The notes beneath the pieces were generated by a model. That model did no database searches. It was given only the letters and a program-made list of their open reading frames with translations, and was not told the DNA's origin. Both the position numbers and the translations under genes were made by a program. From positions 1 to 6,206 of the forward strand of contig JAHINZ010000403.1 in the NCBI GenBank assembly GCA_018895795.1: DNA of 6,206 bases, in the 5' to 3' direction. How positions within the stretch are numbered: the stretch's first letter is position 1; every line of letters begins with the position of its first letter. This DNA is from Alphaproteobacteria bacterium. GTDB lineage: Bacteria; Pseudomonadota; Alphaproteobacteria; Caulobacterales; Caulobacteraceae. Shown here piece by piece: positions 1-6,108 of this stretch.

Positions 1-733
1 GGTGCCGCCGCCAAGCGTGCTGATCCTGTCCTATCCGTCCAATCCGACCGCCCAGTGGGTGGGGCTGGACTTCTACAAGGACGCCATCGCCTTGGCCAAA
101 AAGCACGATCTGCTGGTGATCAGCGACGTGGCCTATGGCGAGATCTATTTCGACAACAATCCGCCGCCGTCGATCCTGCAGGTCGAGGGGGCCAAGGACA
201 TCGCCGTCGAGGTCAACTCGTTGTCCAAGACCTACGCCATGGCCGGCTGGCGCGTCGGCATGGTGGTCGGCAACGCTCGCATCTGCGCCGCTCTGGCTCG
301 GGTGAAGTCCTATCTCGACTATGGGGCCTACACGCCGGTGCAGGTCGCCGCCGCCGCCGCCTTGAACGGGCCGCAGGACTGCGTCGACGAGATCCGCGGC
401 ATCTACAAGACCCGCCGCGACGCCCTGGTGTCGTCCATGGGCCGCGCCGGTTGGGACATTCCCAGTCCGCCCGCCTCGATGTTCGCCTGGGCCAAGATTC
501 CCGAAGCCTATCGCGAGGCCGGCTCGATGGTGTTTTCCAAGCTGCTGATCGAGGAGGCCGGCGTCGCCGTGGCTCCGGGCGTCGGCTTTGGCGAATATGG
601 CGAAGGCTATGTCCGCATCGGTCTGGTGGAAAACGAGCACCGCATCCGTCAGGCGGCGCGCAACGTGAAGAAATTCATCACCAACGCCGACGCCATCCTG
701 GCCAAGCACCACAATTCGGTGGAGCCGGCCTAA
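1..733 (+). CDS. alaC: AlaC-type class I/II aminotransferase, C-terminal 243 residues (5' end outside the window)
   Basis: This is a PLP-dependent fold-type I aminotransferase of the family that includes E. coli AlaC (glutamate-pyruvate transaminase). The reading frame is open from the first base, and the GTG at position 2 is an internal valine codon, not a start. Numbering from that codon, the visible landmarks are the SNPTAQ substrate/cofactor loop (N14), the SDVAY segment (D42, which would contact the pyridine nitrogen, and Y45), the Schiff-base lysine K76 in SLSKTYAMAGWR, and the carboxylate-binding arginine R205 in YVRIGL. Family members are about 400-410 residues, so roughly 160 N-terminal residues are missing. 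Similarity to remembered E. coli AlaC runs along the whole fragment (KSYxDYG, ASMxxWAKIP, PGxGFGxYG). Genes like this are often annotated as LL-diaminopimelate or aspartate aminotransferase. The neighbouring hom makes an aspartate-family role conceivable, but the SNPTAQ motif and overall match favour AlaC. The family is secure; the exact substrate is not. It ends in TAA. Confidence 0.9.
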   Translation, partial: VPPPSVLILSYPSNPTAQWVGLDFYKDAIALAKKHDLLVISDVAYGEIYFDNNPPPSILQVEGAKDIAVEVNSLSKTYAMAGWRVGMVVGNARICAALARVKSYLDYGAYTPVQVAAAAALNGPQDCVDEIRGIYKTRRDALVSSMGRAGWDIPSPPASMFAWAKIPEAYREAGSMVFSKLLIEEAGVAVAPGVGFGEYGEGYVRIGLVENEHRIRQAARNVKKFITNADAILAKHHNSVEPA

Positions 734-759
734 GGGTCTGTTCCAAGCTGATCTCCAGA

Positions 760-790
760 ATCGGGCCGTCGCCCTCAGCGGCGGCCCGAT
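760..790 (+). terminator. Perfect 13-bp stem-loop between alaC and hom (terminator, attenuator or RNA-processing element)
   Basis: Bases 760-772 pair with 778-790 to give 13 consecutive pairs (one T·G wobble, 769 with 781) around a 5-nt loop CCTCA at 773-777. The arms begin ATCGGGCC and end GGCCCGAT. Most pairs are G-C, so the structure should be very stable. No T-run follows: the next bases are CCCGCGATAGG, so it is not a classical intrinsic terminator. It begins 26 nt after the aminotransferase stop and ends 19 nt before the hom ATG. It could be a U-tract-less terminator, a 3' stabiliser for the upstream mRNA, or an element that lowers hom expression. Confidence 0.5.
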
Positions 791-798
791 CCCGCGAT

Positions 799-802
799 AG
801 GA
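799..802 (+). promoter_or_regulatory. Ribosome binding site for hom
   Basis: AGGA lies 7 nt before the ATG at 810, a good Shine-Dalgarno spacing that supports this start. It sits just downstream of the stem-loop at 760-790, outside the stem, so the hairpin need not block initiation. Confidence 0.6.
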
Positions 803-809
803 TTCGAAG

Positions 810-2099
810 ATGACGAACAAAACCTGGCGAGTCGGCGTCGCGGGACTGGGCACGGTCGGCGGCGGCCTGCTGCAGTTCTTGGTCGAGCGCCCCAACTTCG
901 CCCCGGCTGGCGACAGCGCCGTCGTCACCGCGGTTTCGGCGCGGTCCAAATCGCGTCCGCGAACCGTCGATATCTCCGGCTTGACCTGGTTCGACGATCC
1001 CGTGGCCCTGGCCGGATCGCCTGACATCGATCTCTTCGTTGAACTGGTCGGCGGGTCCGACGGTCCGGCCAAGGCCGCCGTGGAAACGGCGCTGAAGGCC
1101 GGCAAGCCCGTTGTCACGGCCAACAAGGCGCTGATCGCCGAGCACGGCGCGGAACTGGCCGCCCTGGCCGAGGCGCAGGGCGTGCCGCTGTTGTTCGAGG
1201 CGGCGGTCATGGGCGGTGTCCCCGCCGTGAAGATGATGCGCGAGGCCCTGGTCGGCGACGATATCGACCTGGTGGCCGGCATCCTCAACGGCACCTGCAA
1301 TTTCATCCTCAGCGAGATGGAGAAGACCGGCCGCGCCTTCGCCGACGTGCTGCGCGAAGCCCAGGCCCTGGGCTATGCCGAGGCCGACCCCACCATGGAT
1401 GTCGGCGGCTTCGACGCGGGCCACAAGATCAGCATCCTGGCGGCCCTGGCCTTCGGTTGCGCGCCCAATTTCGCCGCCACCGAGATCGAGGGCATCGAAG
1501 CCGTTGAACTGCTCGACATCAAGCTGGCCAAGGATCTGGGCTATCGGATCAAGCTGGTGGCGTCGGCCTCGCGCACCGACGCCGGCGTGGCCGTGAAGGT
1601 CCATCCTTCGCTGGTGCCGCTGGAGCATCCGCTCGCCCAGGCCGGGGGCGCGCTCAACGCCCTGTTCATCGAAGGCCGCCGGGTGGGCCGCATCTTCGTC
1701 CAGGGGCCAGGGGCCGGGGCGGGGCCGACCGCCGCCGCCGTCGCCGCCGACATCGCCGATGTGATGACCGCCGCGCGGCGGTCGGTGTTCCAGGCCCCGG
1801 CCGGTGATCTGAAGCCCTTCATCCCCGTCGATCCCAGTCGCACCGTGGGCAAGGCCTACCTACGGATCATGGTCCGCGACGAGCCGGGCGCCATCGCCGC
1901 GATCTCCGAAACCCTGGCCGAATGCGGCGTGTCGATCGACAGCTTCCTGCAAAAGCCCGTGGAAGGGGCGGGTGGCGTGCCGATCGTGCTCGTGACCCAT
2001 GCGACGCCGGAATCCAACCTGCTGGACGCGATTAGCCGCATCGAAAAGCTTCATGCCGTGCTAGAGCGTCCTCGCCTTTTGCGTGTTGCGCGCATCTGA
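810..2099 (+). CDS. hom: Homoserine dehydrogenase with C-terminal ACT domain
   Basis: It catalyses NAD(P)H-dependent reduction of aspartate-4-semialdehyde to homoserine in the cytoplasm, the committed step toward threonine and methionine. The protein is 429 residues, normal for the monofunctional enzyme. The N-terminal Rossmann domain has the GVAGLGTVGGG nucleotide loop (residues 9-19). TANKALIA (103-110) carries K106, the equivalent of the yeast catalytic lysine K117. NGTCNFIL (160-167) and EADPTMDVGGFDAGHK (191-206) follow, with E191, D202 and K206 matching yeast E208, D219 and K223 in spacing. A GPGAGAGPTA motif spans 299-308. Residues about 350-425 form an ACT domain, which in this family usually mediates threonine feedback inhibition. 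No aspartokinase domain is fused. The ATG is supported by AGGA 7 nt upstream. It lies 76 bp after the aminotransferase gene and 51 bp before glpX. All key residues are present and no frameshift is seen. Confidence 0.97.
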   Translation: MTNKTWRVGVAGLGTVGGGLLQFLVERPNFAPAGDSAVVTAVSARSKSRPRTVDISGLTWFDDPVALAGSPDIDLFVELVGGSDGPAKAAVETALKAGKPVVTANKALIAEHGAELAALAEAQGVPLLFEAAVMGGVPAVKMMREALVGDDIDLVAGILNGTCNFILSEMEKTGRAFADVLREAQALGYAEADPTMDVGGFDAGHKISILAALAFGCAPNFAATEIEGIEAVELLDIKLAKDLGYRIKLVASASRTDAGVAVKVHPSLVPLEHPLAQAGGALNALFIEGRRVGRIFVQGPGAGAGPTAAAVAADIADVMTAARRSVFQAPAGDLKPFIPVDPSRTVGKAYLRIMVRDEPGAIAAISETLAECGVSIDSFLQKPVEGAGGVPIVLVTHATPESNLLDAISRIEKLHAVLERPRLLRVARI

Positions 2100-2102
2100 G
2101 AA

Positions 2103-2139
2103 CCGCGAAAAGCGGCCGAGATTTGAGCCCTAAAGGGCT
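2103..2139 (+). other. Two small stem-loops in the hom-glpX gap
   Basis: CCGC (2103-2106) can pair with GCGG (2112-2115) around GAAAA, and AGCCC (2126-2130) with GGGCT (2135-2139) around TAAA. The second ends just before the glpX Shine-Dalgarno sequence. Neither is followed by a T-run, so neither looks like an intrinsic terminator. Both are short enough to be chance in high-GC DNA. The spacing is consistent with hom and glpX being co-transcribed. Confidence 0.25.
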
Positions 2140-2140
2140 G

Positions 2141-2144
2141 GGAG
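2141..2144 (+). promoter_or_regulatory. Ribosome binding site deciding the glpX start
   Basis: GGAG lies 6 nt before the ATG at 2151, an ideal distance. The in-frame TTG at 2148 would be only 3 nt away (too close), and the second in-frame ATG at 2160 would be 15 nt away (too far). This favours 2151. Confidence 0.65.
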
Positions 2145-2150
2145 ACGTTG

Positions 2151-3104
2151 ATGAGTTCGATGACCCTGGACCGCGCGCTGGTCCTGGATGCTGTCCGCGT
2201 CACGGAAGCCGCAGCCATAGCCTCCTGGACCATGGTGGGGCGCGGCGACGAGATGGCGGCCGACCAGGCTGCGGTCGACGCCATGCGCAACGCGCTCAAC
2301 GAACTGGCGATCAACGGCGAGATCGTGATCGGCGAGGGCGAGCGCGACGAAGCGCCCATGCTCTATATCGGCGAGAAGGTCGGAACGGGCAAAGGCCCGA
2401 TCATCGACATCGCGCTGGACCCGCTGGAAGGCACCACCCTGGCGGCCAAGGCCATGCCAAACGCCCTGGCCGTGATGGCCTGGGCCCCCAAGGGGACGCT
2501 GCTCAACGCGCCTGACACCTATATGGATAAGATCGCCTGCGGGCCTGGCCTGCCGGCCGGCGTGATCGATCTGGACAAGTCGCCGGCCGAGAACGTCATG
2601 GCGATCGCCGCCGCCAAGGGCGTACCGGCCGCGCAGATCACCGTCTGCGTTCTGGACCGTCCGCGTCACGCCGAAATCATCGCCAGCGTGCGTTCGGTCG
2701 GCGCGCGGGTCTATCTGATCACCGACGGCGACGTGGCCGGCGTGATCAACACCACCGACCCCTCGACCGGCATTGACCTCTATGTCGGTTCCGGCGGCGC
2801 GCCCGAGGGCGTGCTGGCCTGCGCGGCGCTCAAATGCGTCGGCGGCCAATTCCAGGGTCGGCTGCTGTTCCGCAACGCCGACGAGAAGTCGCGCGCCGCC
2901 AAGTGGGGCATCACCGATCTCGACAAGAAGTACGACCTGCATGAGATCGTCCGGGCTGACGCCATCTTCGCCGCCACAGGTGTGACTTGGGGCAATCTGC
3001 TGGATGGCGTGACCTATCGGGACGGCTTTGTTCACACCCATACCCTGGTGATGAATTCCTCGACTGGCACCGTGCGTGAAGTGCGGATGAAGCGGCGGGT
3101 GTAG
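2151..3104 (+). CDS. glpX: Class II fructose-1,6-bisphosphatase (GlpX)
   Basis: It hydrolyses fructose-1,6-bisphosphate to fructose-6-phosphate, the irreversible step of gluconeogenesis, using divalent metal (Mn2+ in characterised GlpX proteins). Some family members also accept sedoheptulose-1,7-bisphosphate. The 317-residue product is in the usual size range. Landmarks are GRGDEMAAD (30-38), GEGERDEAPMLYIGEKVGTG (61-80), the metal-binding DPLEGTT (90-96) and GGAPEG (215-220). D38, E62, D90, E93 and E219 correspond to E. coli GlpX D33, E57, D85, E88 and E213. The lithium-sensitive phosphatase fold is intact from end to end. ATG 2151 is chosen because GGAG lies 6 nt upstream. It is unrelated in sequence to the class I enzyme encoded 60 bp downstream. 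No glycerol genes are adjacent, so the name reflects homology to E. coli glpX rather than a glp operon. Confidence 0.96.
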   Translation: MSSMTLDRALVLDAVRVTEAAAIASWTMVGRGDEMAADQAAVDAMRNALNELAINGEIVIGEGERDEAPMLYIGEKVGTGKGPIIDIALDPLEGTTLAAKAMPNALAVMAWAPKGTLLNAPDTYMDKIACGPGLPAGVIDLDKSPAENVMAIAAAKGVPAAQITVCVLDRPRHAEIIASVRSVGARVYLITDGDVAGVINTTDPSTGIDLYVGSGGAPEGVLACAALKCVGGQFQGRLLFRNADEKSRAAKWGITDLDKKYDLHEIVRADAIFAATGVTWGNLLDGVTYRDGFVHTHTLVMNSSTGTVREVRMKRRV

Positions 3105-3139
3105 GATCGTCACGACCCAGGGGCTAAGATCGCGACGAC
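3105..3139. repeat. Imperfect 12-bp direct repeat between glpX and fbp
   Basis: GATCGTCACGAC (3105-3116) and GATCGCGACGAC (3128-3139) agree at 10 of 12 positions and start 23 bp apart, about two helical turns. They lie in the short gap immediately after the glpX stop codon and before fbp. This arrangement could be a regulator binding site, but with this base composition it may be chance. No clear promoter accompanies it. Confidence 0.25.
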
Positions 3140-3141
3140 TC
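3137..3141. promoter_or_regulatory. GANTC motif upstream of fbp
   Basis: GACTC lies 23 nt before the fbp ATG and overlaps the end of the second direct-repeat copy. It is a potential CcrM methylation site. The motif is seen; function is inferred from its intergenic position. Confidence 0.25.
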
Positions 3142-3164
3142 CATCAAATTTTCCGAGACCCTGA

Positions 3165-4139
3165 ATGACCACGCTCAAGACCCTCGCCGACCATCTGGCC
3201 GCCGAGCGAACCGCCGACAACGCGGTCAAGGATGTGGTCGTGGTGATCGCGCAAGCCTGCGTTCAGATCAGCAGGGTCGTGGCCTCTGGCGCCATTTCCG
3301 GCAGCCTGGGCGCGGCGGGCCAGATCAATGTCCAGGATGAAGAGCAAAAGAAGCTCGACATCATCACCAACGACATCCTGCGCGACGCCCTGAAGGCCTG
3401 TCCGGCCGTGGCGGGCCTGGCCTCGGAGGAACTGGAGGCGATCGAAACCACTGGTCAGGTCGGCGGCTTTCTGGTCACCTTCGATCCGCTCGACGGCTCC
3501 AGCAACGTCGACGTCAACGTGTCGGTCGGCACGATCTTCTCGGTCCTTCCCGCGCCAACCGATCATGAACCGACCGAAGCCGACTTCCTGCTGCCCGGCC
3601 GCCGGCAAGTCGCCGCGGGCTATGTCGTCTATGGTCCGCAGACAATGCTGGTGCTGACTCTGGCCAAGGGTGTTTTTGGCTTCACGATGAGCGCCGAGGG
3701 CGAATGGCTGCTGACCCACGACGCCGTGGCGATCAGCGCCGACACCGCCGAGTTCGCGATCAACATGTCCAACCAGCGCCATTGGGCCGAGCCGGTGCGG
3801 CGCTATATCGACGGCTGCTTGCAGGGCAAGGACGGTCCGCGCGGCAAGAATTTCAACATGCGCTGGGTCGCCTCGATGGTCGCCGACGTCCACCGCGTCA
3901 TGATGCGCGGCGGCATCTTCATGTACCCGTGGGATCAGCGCGAGCCGGACAAGCCCGGCAAGCTGCGTCTGCTCTATGAAGCCAACCCGATGTCGCTGAT
4001 CGTTGAGCGGGCGGGCGGCAAGGCCACGACCGACGGCAAGACGGCGATCCTGGATCTGCAGCCCACCAAGCTGCACCAACGCGTGCCGGTGGTGTTGGGT
4101 TCGGCCAATGAGGTCGATCAGGTCGCCGCGACGGCCTAA
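3165..4139 (+). CDS. fbp: Class I fructose-1,6-bisphosphatase
   Basis: It is a Mg2+-dependent FBPase of the classical eukaryote/E. coli type, acting on the same reaction as the upstream GlpX: fructose-1,6-bisphosphate to fructose-6-phosphate plus phosphate, in gluconeogenesis. It has 324 residues, close to the family norm of about 330. Metal ligands are visible in SEEL (E88, E89), FDPLDGSSN (D107, D110) and E272 of the signature GKLRLLYEANPMS (265-277). K266 would contact the sugar phosphate. GGIFMYPWD (249-257) is also typical of the family. Only a weak GAG at 3155-3157 precedes the ATG at 3165, so initiation may be modest or helped by translation of glpX 60 bp upstream. No cbb (Calvin cycle) gene is in view, so a gluconeogenic rather than autotrophic role is the simpler reading. 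Codon choice looks like that of its neighbours, so recent transfer is not obvious. Confidence 0.96.
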   Translation: MTTLKTLADHLAAERTADNAVKDVVVVIAQACVQISRVVASGAISGSLGAAGQINVQDEEQKKLDIITNDILRDALKACPAVAGLASEELEAIETTGQVGGFLVTFDPLDGSSNVDVNVSVGTIFSVLPAPTDHEPTEADFLLPGRRQVAAGYVVYGPQTMLVLTLAKGVFGFTMSAEGEWLLTHDAVAISADTAEFAINMSNQRHWAEPVRRYIDGCLQGKDGPRGKNFNMRWVASMVADVHRVMMRGGIFMYPWDQREPDKPGKLRLLYEANPMSLIVERAGGKATTDGKTAILDLQPTKLHQRVPVVLGSANEVDQVAATA

Positions 4140-4153
4140 GGTCGCGACCGCGA

Positions 4154-4183
4154 TTGACGCCGCCATGGCGCATGGAGCGAATC
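4154..4183 (+). promoter_or_regulatory. Weak candidate promoter with embedded GANTC, upstream of recJ
   Basis: TTGACGC at 4154-4160 matches the -35 favoured by the Caulobacter housekeeping sigma factor. Seventeen bases after TTGACG comes GCGAAT (4177-4182), a poor -10. GAATC (4179-4183), a CcrM-type site, overlaps that position; GcrA-dependent promoters are known to carry GANTC near weak core elements. It sits in the longest gap of the window (103 bp), where an independent promoter for recJ would be expected. Only the motifs are seen, and the promoter is inferred. Confidence 0.25.
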
Positions 4184-4242
4184 CCCGGAAACCGGTAAGC
4201 TCGCCCGATGTCCATCATCAGCCCTAGCGGGATGTTCTAGCC

Positions 4243-6060
4243 GTGGCCGCCGACGGCCATGCGCCCCCGGTCCAGGAAGCCTTTCTGGGCGTCTCCCGCT
4301 CCCTGAGCGGCCGGGCCTGGCGCGAACGGCCGGGCGATCCGGCGGCGGCGCGCAGCCATCAGCAGATCCATGGCCTGTCGGAGCCTCTGGCGCGCGCCCT
4401 GGCGGCCCGCGGTGTGGGCGTCGACGGGGCGGAGGACTATCTGCGCCCGACCCTGAGGGCGCTGTTTCCCGACCCCTCCAGCTTCACCGACATGGACCGG
4501 GCGGCCGAGATCCTGATCGACGCGCTGGAAACCGGCCGTTCGACCATGGTGTTCGCCGACTATGACGTCGACGGGGCCACCAGCGCCGCCCAGCTGGTGC
4601 GCTGGTTCCGCCATATGGGCGTCGAGCTGCCGATCTATATTCCCGACCGCCTGACCGAGGGCTATGGCCCCAGCCCCGCCGCCTTCAAGACCATTCGCGA
4701 CACCGGCGCCGAGCTGGTCGTGACGCTGGACTGCGGGGCGGCGGCCTATGACGCCATCGCCAGCGCCGCCACCATCGGCCTGGAGGTGGTGGTGATCGAC
4801 CACCACTTGATGCGCGAGGATCCGCCGGCCGCCGCCGCTGTGGTCAATCCCAACCGCCCAGGCTGCCAGTCGGGGCAGGGGGTGCTGGCCGCCGCCGGGG
4901 TGACCTTCGTGCTGCTGGCGGCCCTCAATCGCGAGGCCCGCAAGCGCGGACTGTTCAGTGAAGAGCGACCGCAGCCCGATCCGCGCCAATGGCTGGATCT
5001 GGTGGCCATGGGCGAGGTCTGTGACGTCACCCAGCTGGTGGGCTTCAATCGCGCCCTGACCACCCTGGGGCTGCGCACCATGTCCCAGTGGGGCAATCCG
5101 GGCCTCAAGGCCCTGTTCGAGGTCGGCAAGGGCTCAGGCCCCGCCTCGGTGTTCCATGCCGGCTTCATTCTGGGCCCGCGGATCAACGCCGGCGGACGGA
5201 TCGGTCGCTCCGATCTCGGCGCGCGCCTGCTGTCCACGGACGATCCCGAAGAGGCCCGCCTGCTGGCCGAGGAACTGGACGCCCTCAACACCGAGCGCAA
5301 GGCCGTTGAGGCCGCCGTGGTCGAGGAAGCCGCCGCCGTTCTGGAGCGGGGCAGTAATTTCAACCCCGACGCCCCCGTGATCGTGGTGGCGGGGGAGGGC
5401 TGGCACCCCGGCGTGATCGGCATCGTCGCCGGGCGCCTGCGCGAACGCTATCGCAAGCCCGTCGTGGTGATCGGCATCGACCGCGCCGCCAATGTCGGCA
5501 AGGGCTCGGGTCGCTCCCAGCCCGGCGTCAATCTGGGCGCGGCCATTCAGGCCGCGTTCGAGAACGGGTTGCTGATGTCCGGCGGCGGCCACGCCATGGC
5601 CGCGGGACTGTCGATCCGACCCGACTCCATCCCCGAGCTGCGCGCCTTCCTGGAGGAGCGCCTCGCCGGCGAGATGGAGGCCGTGGGGCCCGAAGCCGTC
5701 GAAATCGACGCCCTGGTGCAGCCCAGGGGCGCGGATCGCGCGCTCTACGAGGATTTCCAACGCCTGGCGCCGTTCGGCCCAGGCAATCCCGAACCGATGT
5801 TCGCCCTGACGGGCGTGCGCGCCGACCGGGTGATGGCGCTCAAGGGGGGGCATGTGAAGGTGGATCTGGTGGGGCCTACGGGCGAACGCCTGAAGGCGAT
5901 TTCCTGGCGTAGCGCCGAAACCGATCTGGGCCGCAGGCTGTTGGCCGGAGGTGGGGCCCTGCACGTCGCCGGACGTCTCAAACCCGATGATTATAACGGC
6001 CGCAACGGTGTCCAACTCGAGATCGAAGACGCCGCCGATCCGCGGGCGTGGAACGACTGA
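4243..6060 (+). CDS. recJ: Single-stranded-DNA-specific 5'-3' exonuclease RecJ
   Basis: RecJ degrades single-stranded DNA 5' to 3' in recombination, mismatch and base-excision repair, and stalled-fork processing. The 605-residue protein has the DHH-DHHA1-OB architecture. Motif I is DYDVDGATS (D106, D108, D110), motif II LDCG (D163; C stands where E. coli has N), motif III the DHH triad (186-188), and motif IV lies around LDLVAMGEVCDV (D252, D261). GPRINAGGRIG (311-321), GKGSGRS (419-425) and GGGHAMAAG (447-455) mark the later core and DHHA1 region; residues after about 485 form the OB-like domain. The GTG at 4243 is the only usable start between the in-frame stop at 4225-4227 and FLGVSRSLSGRAWRER (14-29), which I recall as conserved in alphaproteobacterial RecJ. 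The Shine-Dalgarno sequence is weak (GCGGGA at 4227-4232), suggesting low expression. The catalytic set is complete. It lies 103 bp after fbp and may have its own promoter. Confidence 0.96.
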   Translation: MAADGHAPPVQEAFLGVSRSLSGRAWRERPGDPAAARSHQQIHGLSEPLARALAARGVGVDGAEDYLRPTLRALFPDPSSFTDMDRAAEILIDALETGRSTMVFADYDVDGATSAAQLVRWFRHMGVELPIYIPDRLTEGYGPSPAAFKTIRDTGAELVVTLDCGAAAYDAIASAATIGLEVVVIDHHLMREDPPAAAAVVNPNRPGCQSGQGVLAAAGVTFVLLAALNREARKRGLFSEERPQPDPRQWLDLVAMGEVCDVTQLVGFNRALTTLGLRTMSQWGNPGLKALFEVGKGSGPASVFHAGFILGPRINAGGRIGRSDLGARLLSTDDPEEARLLAEELDALNTERKAVEAAVVEEAAAVLERGSNFNPDAPVIVVAGEGWHPGVIGIVAGRLRERYRKPVVVIGIDRAANVGKGSGRSQPGVNLGAAIQAAFENGLLMSGGGHAMAAGLSIRPDSIPELRAFLEERLAGEMEAVGPEAVEIDALVQPRGADRALYEDFQRLAPFGPGNPEPMFALTGVRADRVMALKGGHVKVDLVGPTGERLKAISWRSAETDLGRRLLAGGGALHVAGRLKPDDYNGRNGVQLEIEDAADPRAWND

Positions 6061-6072
6061 AAAAATGCTCCC

Positions 6073-6101
6073 CTGCGGCTTGCGTGTCCACAAGGGCGCA
6101 G
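6073..6101 (+). other. Imperfect hairpin after recJ, overlapping the tRNA promoter
   Basis: CTGCG (6073-6077) pairs with CGCAG (6097-6101), and inside it CTTG (6079-6082) pairs with CAAG (6091-6094), separated by a small internal loop and closed by an 8-nt loop. It begins 13 nt after the recJ stop. No T-run follows. It could form the 3' end of the recJ mRNA, but it coincides with the promoter DNA of the tRNA gene, so it may be incidental. Confidence 0.25.
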
Positions 6102-6108
6102 CTATACA
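6080..6108 (+). promoter_or_regulatory. Sigma70-type promoter of the tRNA-Glu gene
   Basis: TTGCGT (6080-6085) as -35 and TATACA (6103-6108) as -10 are separated by exactly 17 nt. The extended GCTATA also resembles the Caulobacter -10 consensus, GCTANAWC. Transcription would begin near 6115, giving a leader of about 15 nt before the mature tRNA 5' end. The bases just after the -10 (CCCGC) are GC-rich, as in stringently controlled stable-RNA promoters. Position and spacing are seen; stringent control is inferred. Confidence 0.6.

Larger units (their letters stand above)
758..805. promoter_or_regulatory. Pair of GANTC (CcrM-type) methylation motifs upstream of hom
   Basis: GAATC lies at 758-762 and GATTC at 801-805, both inside the 76-bp gap before hom. 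GANTC is the target of the cell-cycle-regulated methyltransferase CcrM in most alphaproteobacteria, and in Caulobacter methylated sites in promoters can recruit GcrA. The first site overlaps the 5' foot of the hairpin at 760-790. The second lies 4 nt before the hom start codon. The motifs are seen directly; a regulatory function is inferred, and no convincing -35/-10 pair accompanies them. Confidence 0.35.

Noticed and set aside
734..809. A riboswitch or amino-acid leader-peptide attenuator upstream of hom
   Set aside because: The gap is only 76 bp, has a single simple hairpin, and no start codon followed by runs of Thr, Ile or Met codons. No known riboswitch core fits.
55..813. Second plus-strand frame overlapping the aminotransferase and the hom start
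   Set aside because: Its translation is arginine/glycine-rich low-complexity sequence typical of an off-frame read of GC-rich coding DNA; the aminotransferase frame is unmistakable.
2148..2150. TTG start for glpX three bases upstream of the ATG
   Set aside because: It would leave only 3 nt after GGAG, and the adjacent ATG has correct spacing. The N-terminus gains nothing conserved from the extra residue.
2130..3113. Long minus-strand open frame (327 codons) opposite glpX
   Set aside because: It is a high-GC shadow of a strongly recognisable gene. Its composition (rich in H, G, R, D, Q) is typical of antisense frames, and it has no recognisable motifs.
4140..4149. Perfect 10-bp palindrome GGTCGCGACC directly after the fbp stop
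   Set aside because: It is too short to form a useful hairpin (3 pairs with a 4-nt loop), and short GC palindromes are common at this base composition. It is not enough to call an operator.
3144..4166. Long minus-strand open frame (340 codons) opposite fbp
   Set aside because: Same reasoning: it covers fbp almost exactly, shows no domain signature and has shadow-type composition. Codon-position bias alone explains it.
4165..4227. A 20-codon open frame in the fbp-recJ gap (ATG at 4165, TAG at 4225)
   Set aside because: It has no Shine-Dalgarno sequence and no recognisable peptide features, and a frame this short is expected by chance in a 103-bp gap. The ATG also lies inside the candidate promoter region.
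5134..6093. Minus-strand open frames opposite recJ (also 4237-4989) and opposite hom (678-1628)
   Set aside because: These are antisense shadows of intact, well-conserved genes, and no independent protein features are visible.
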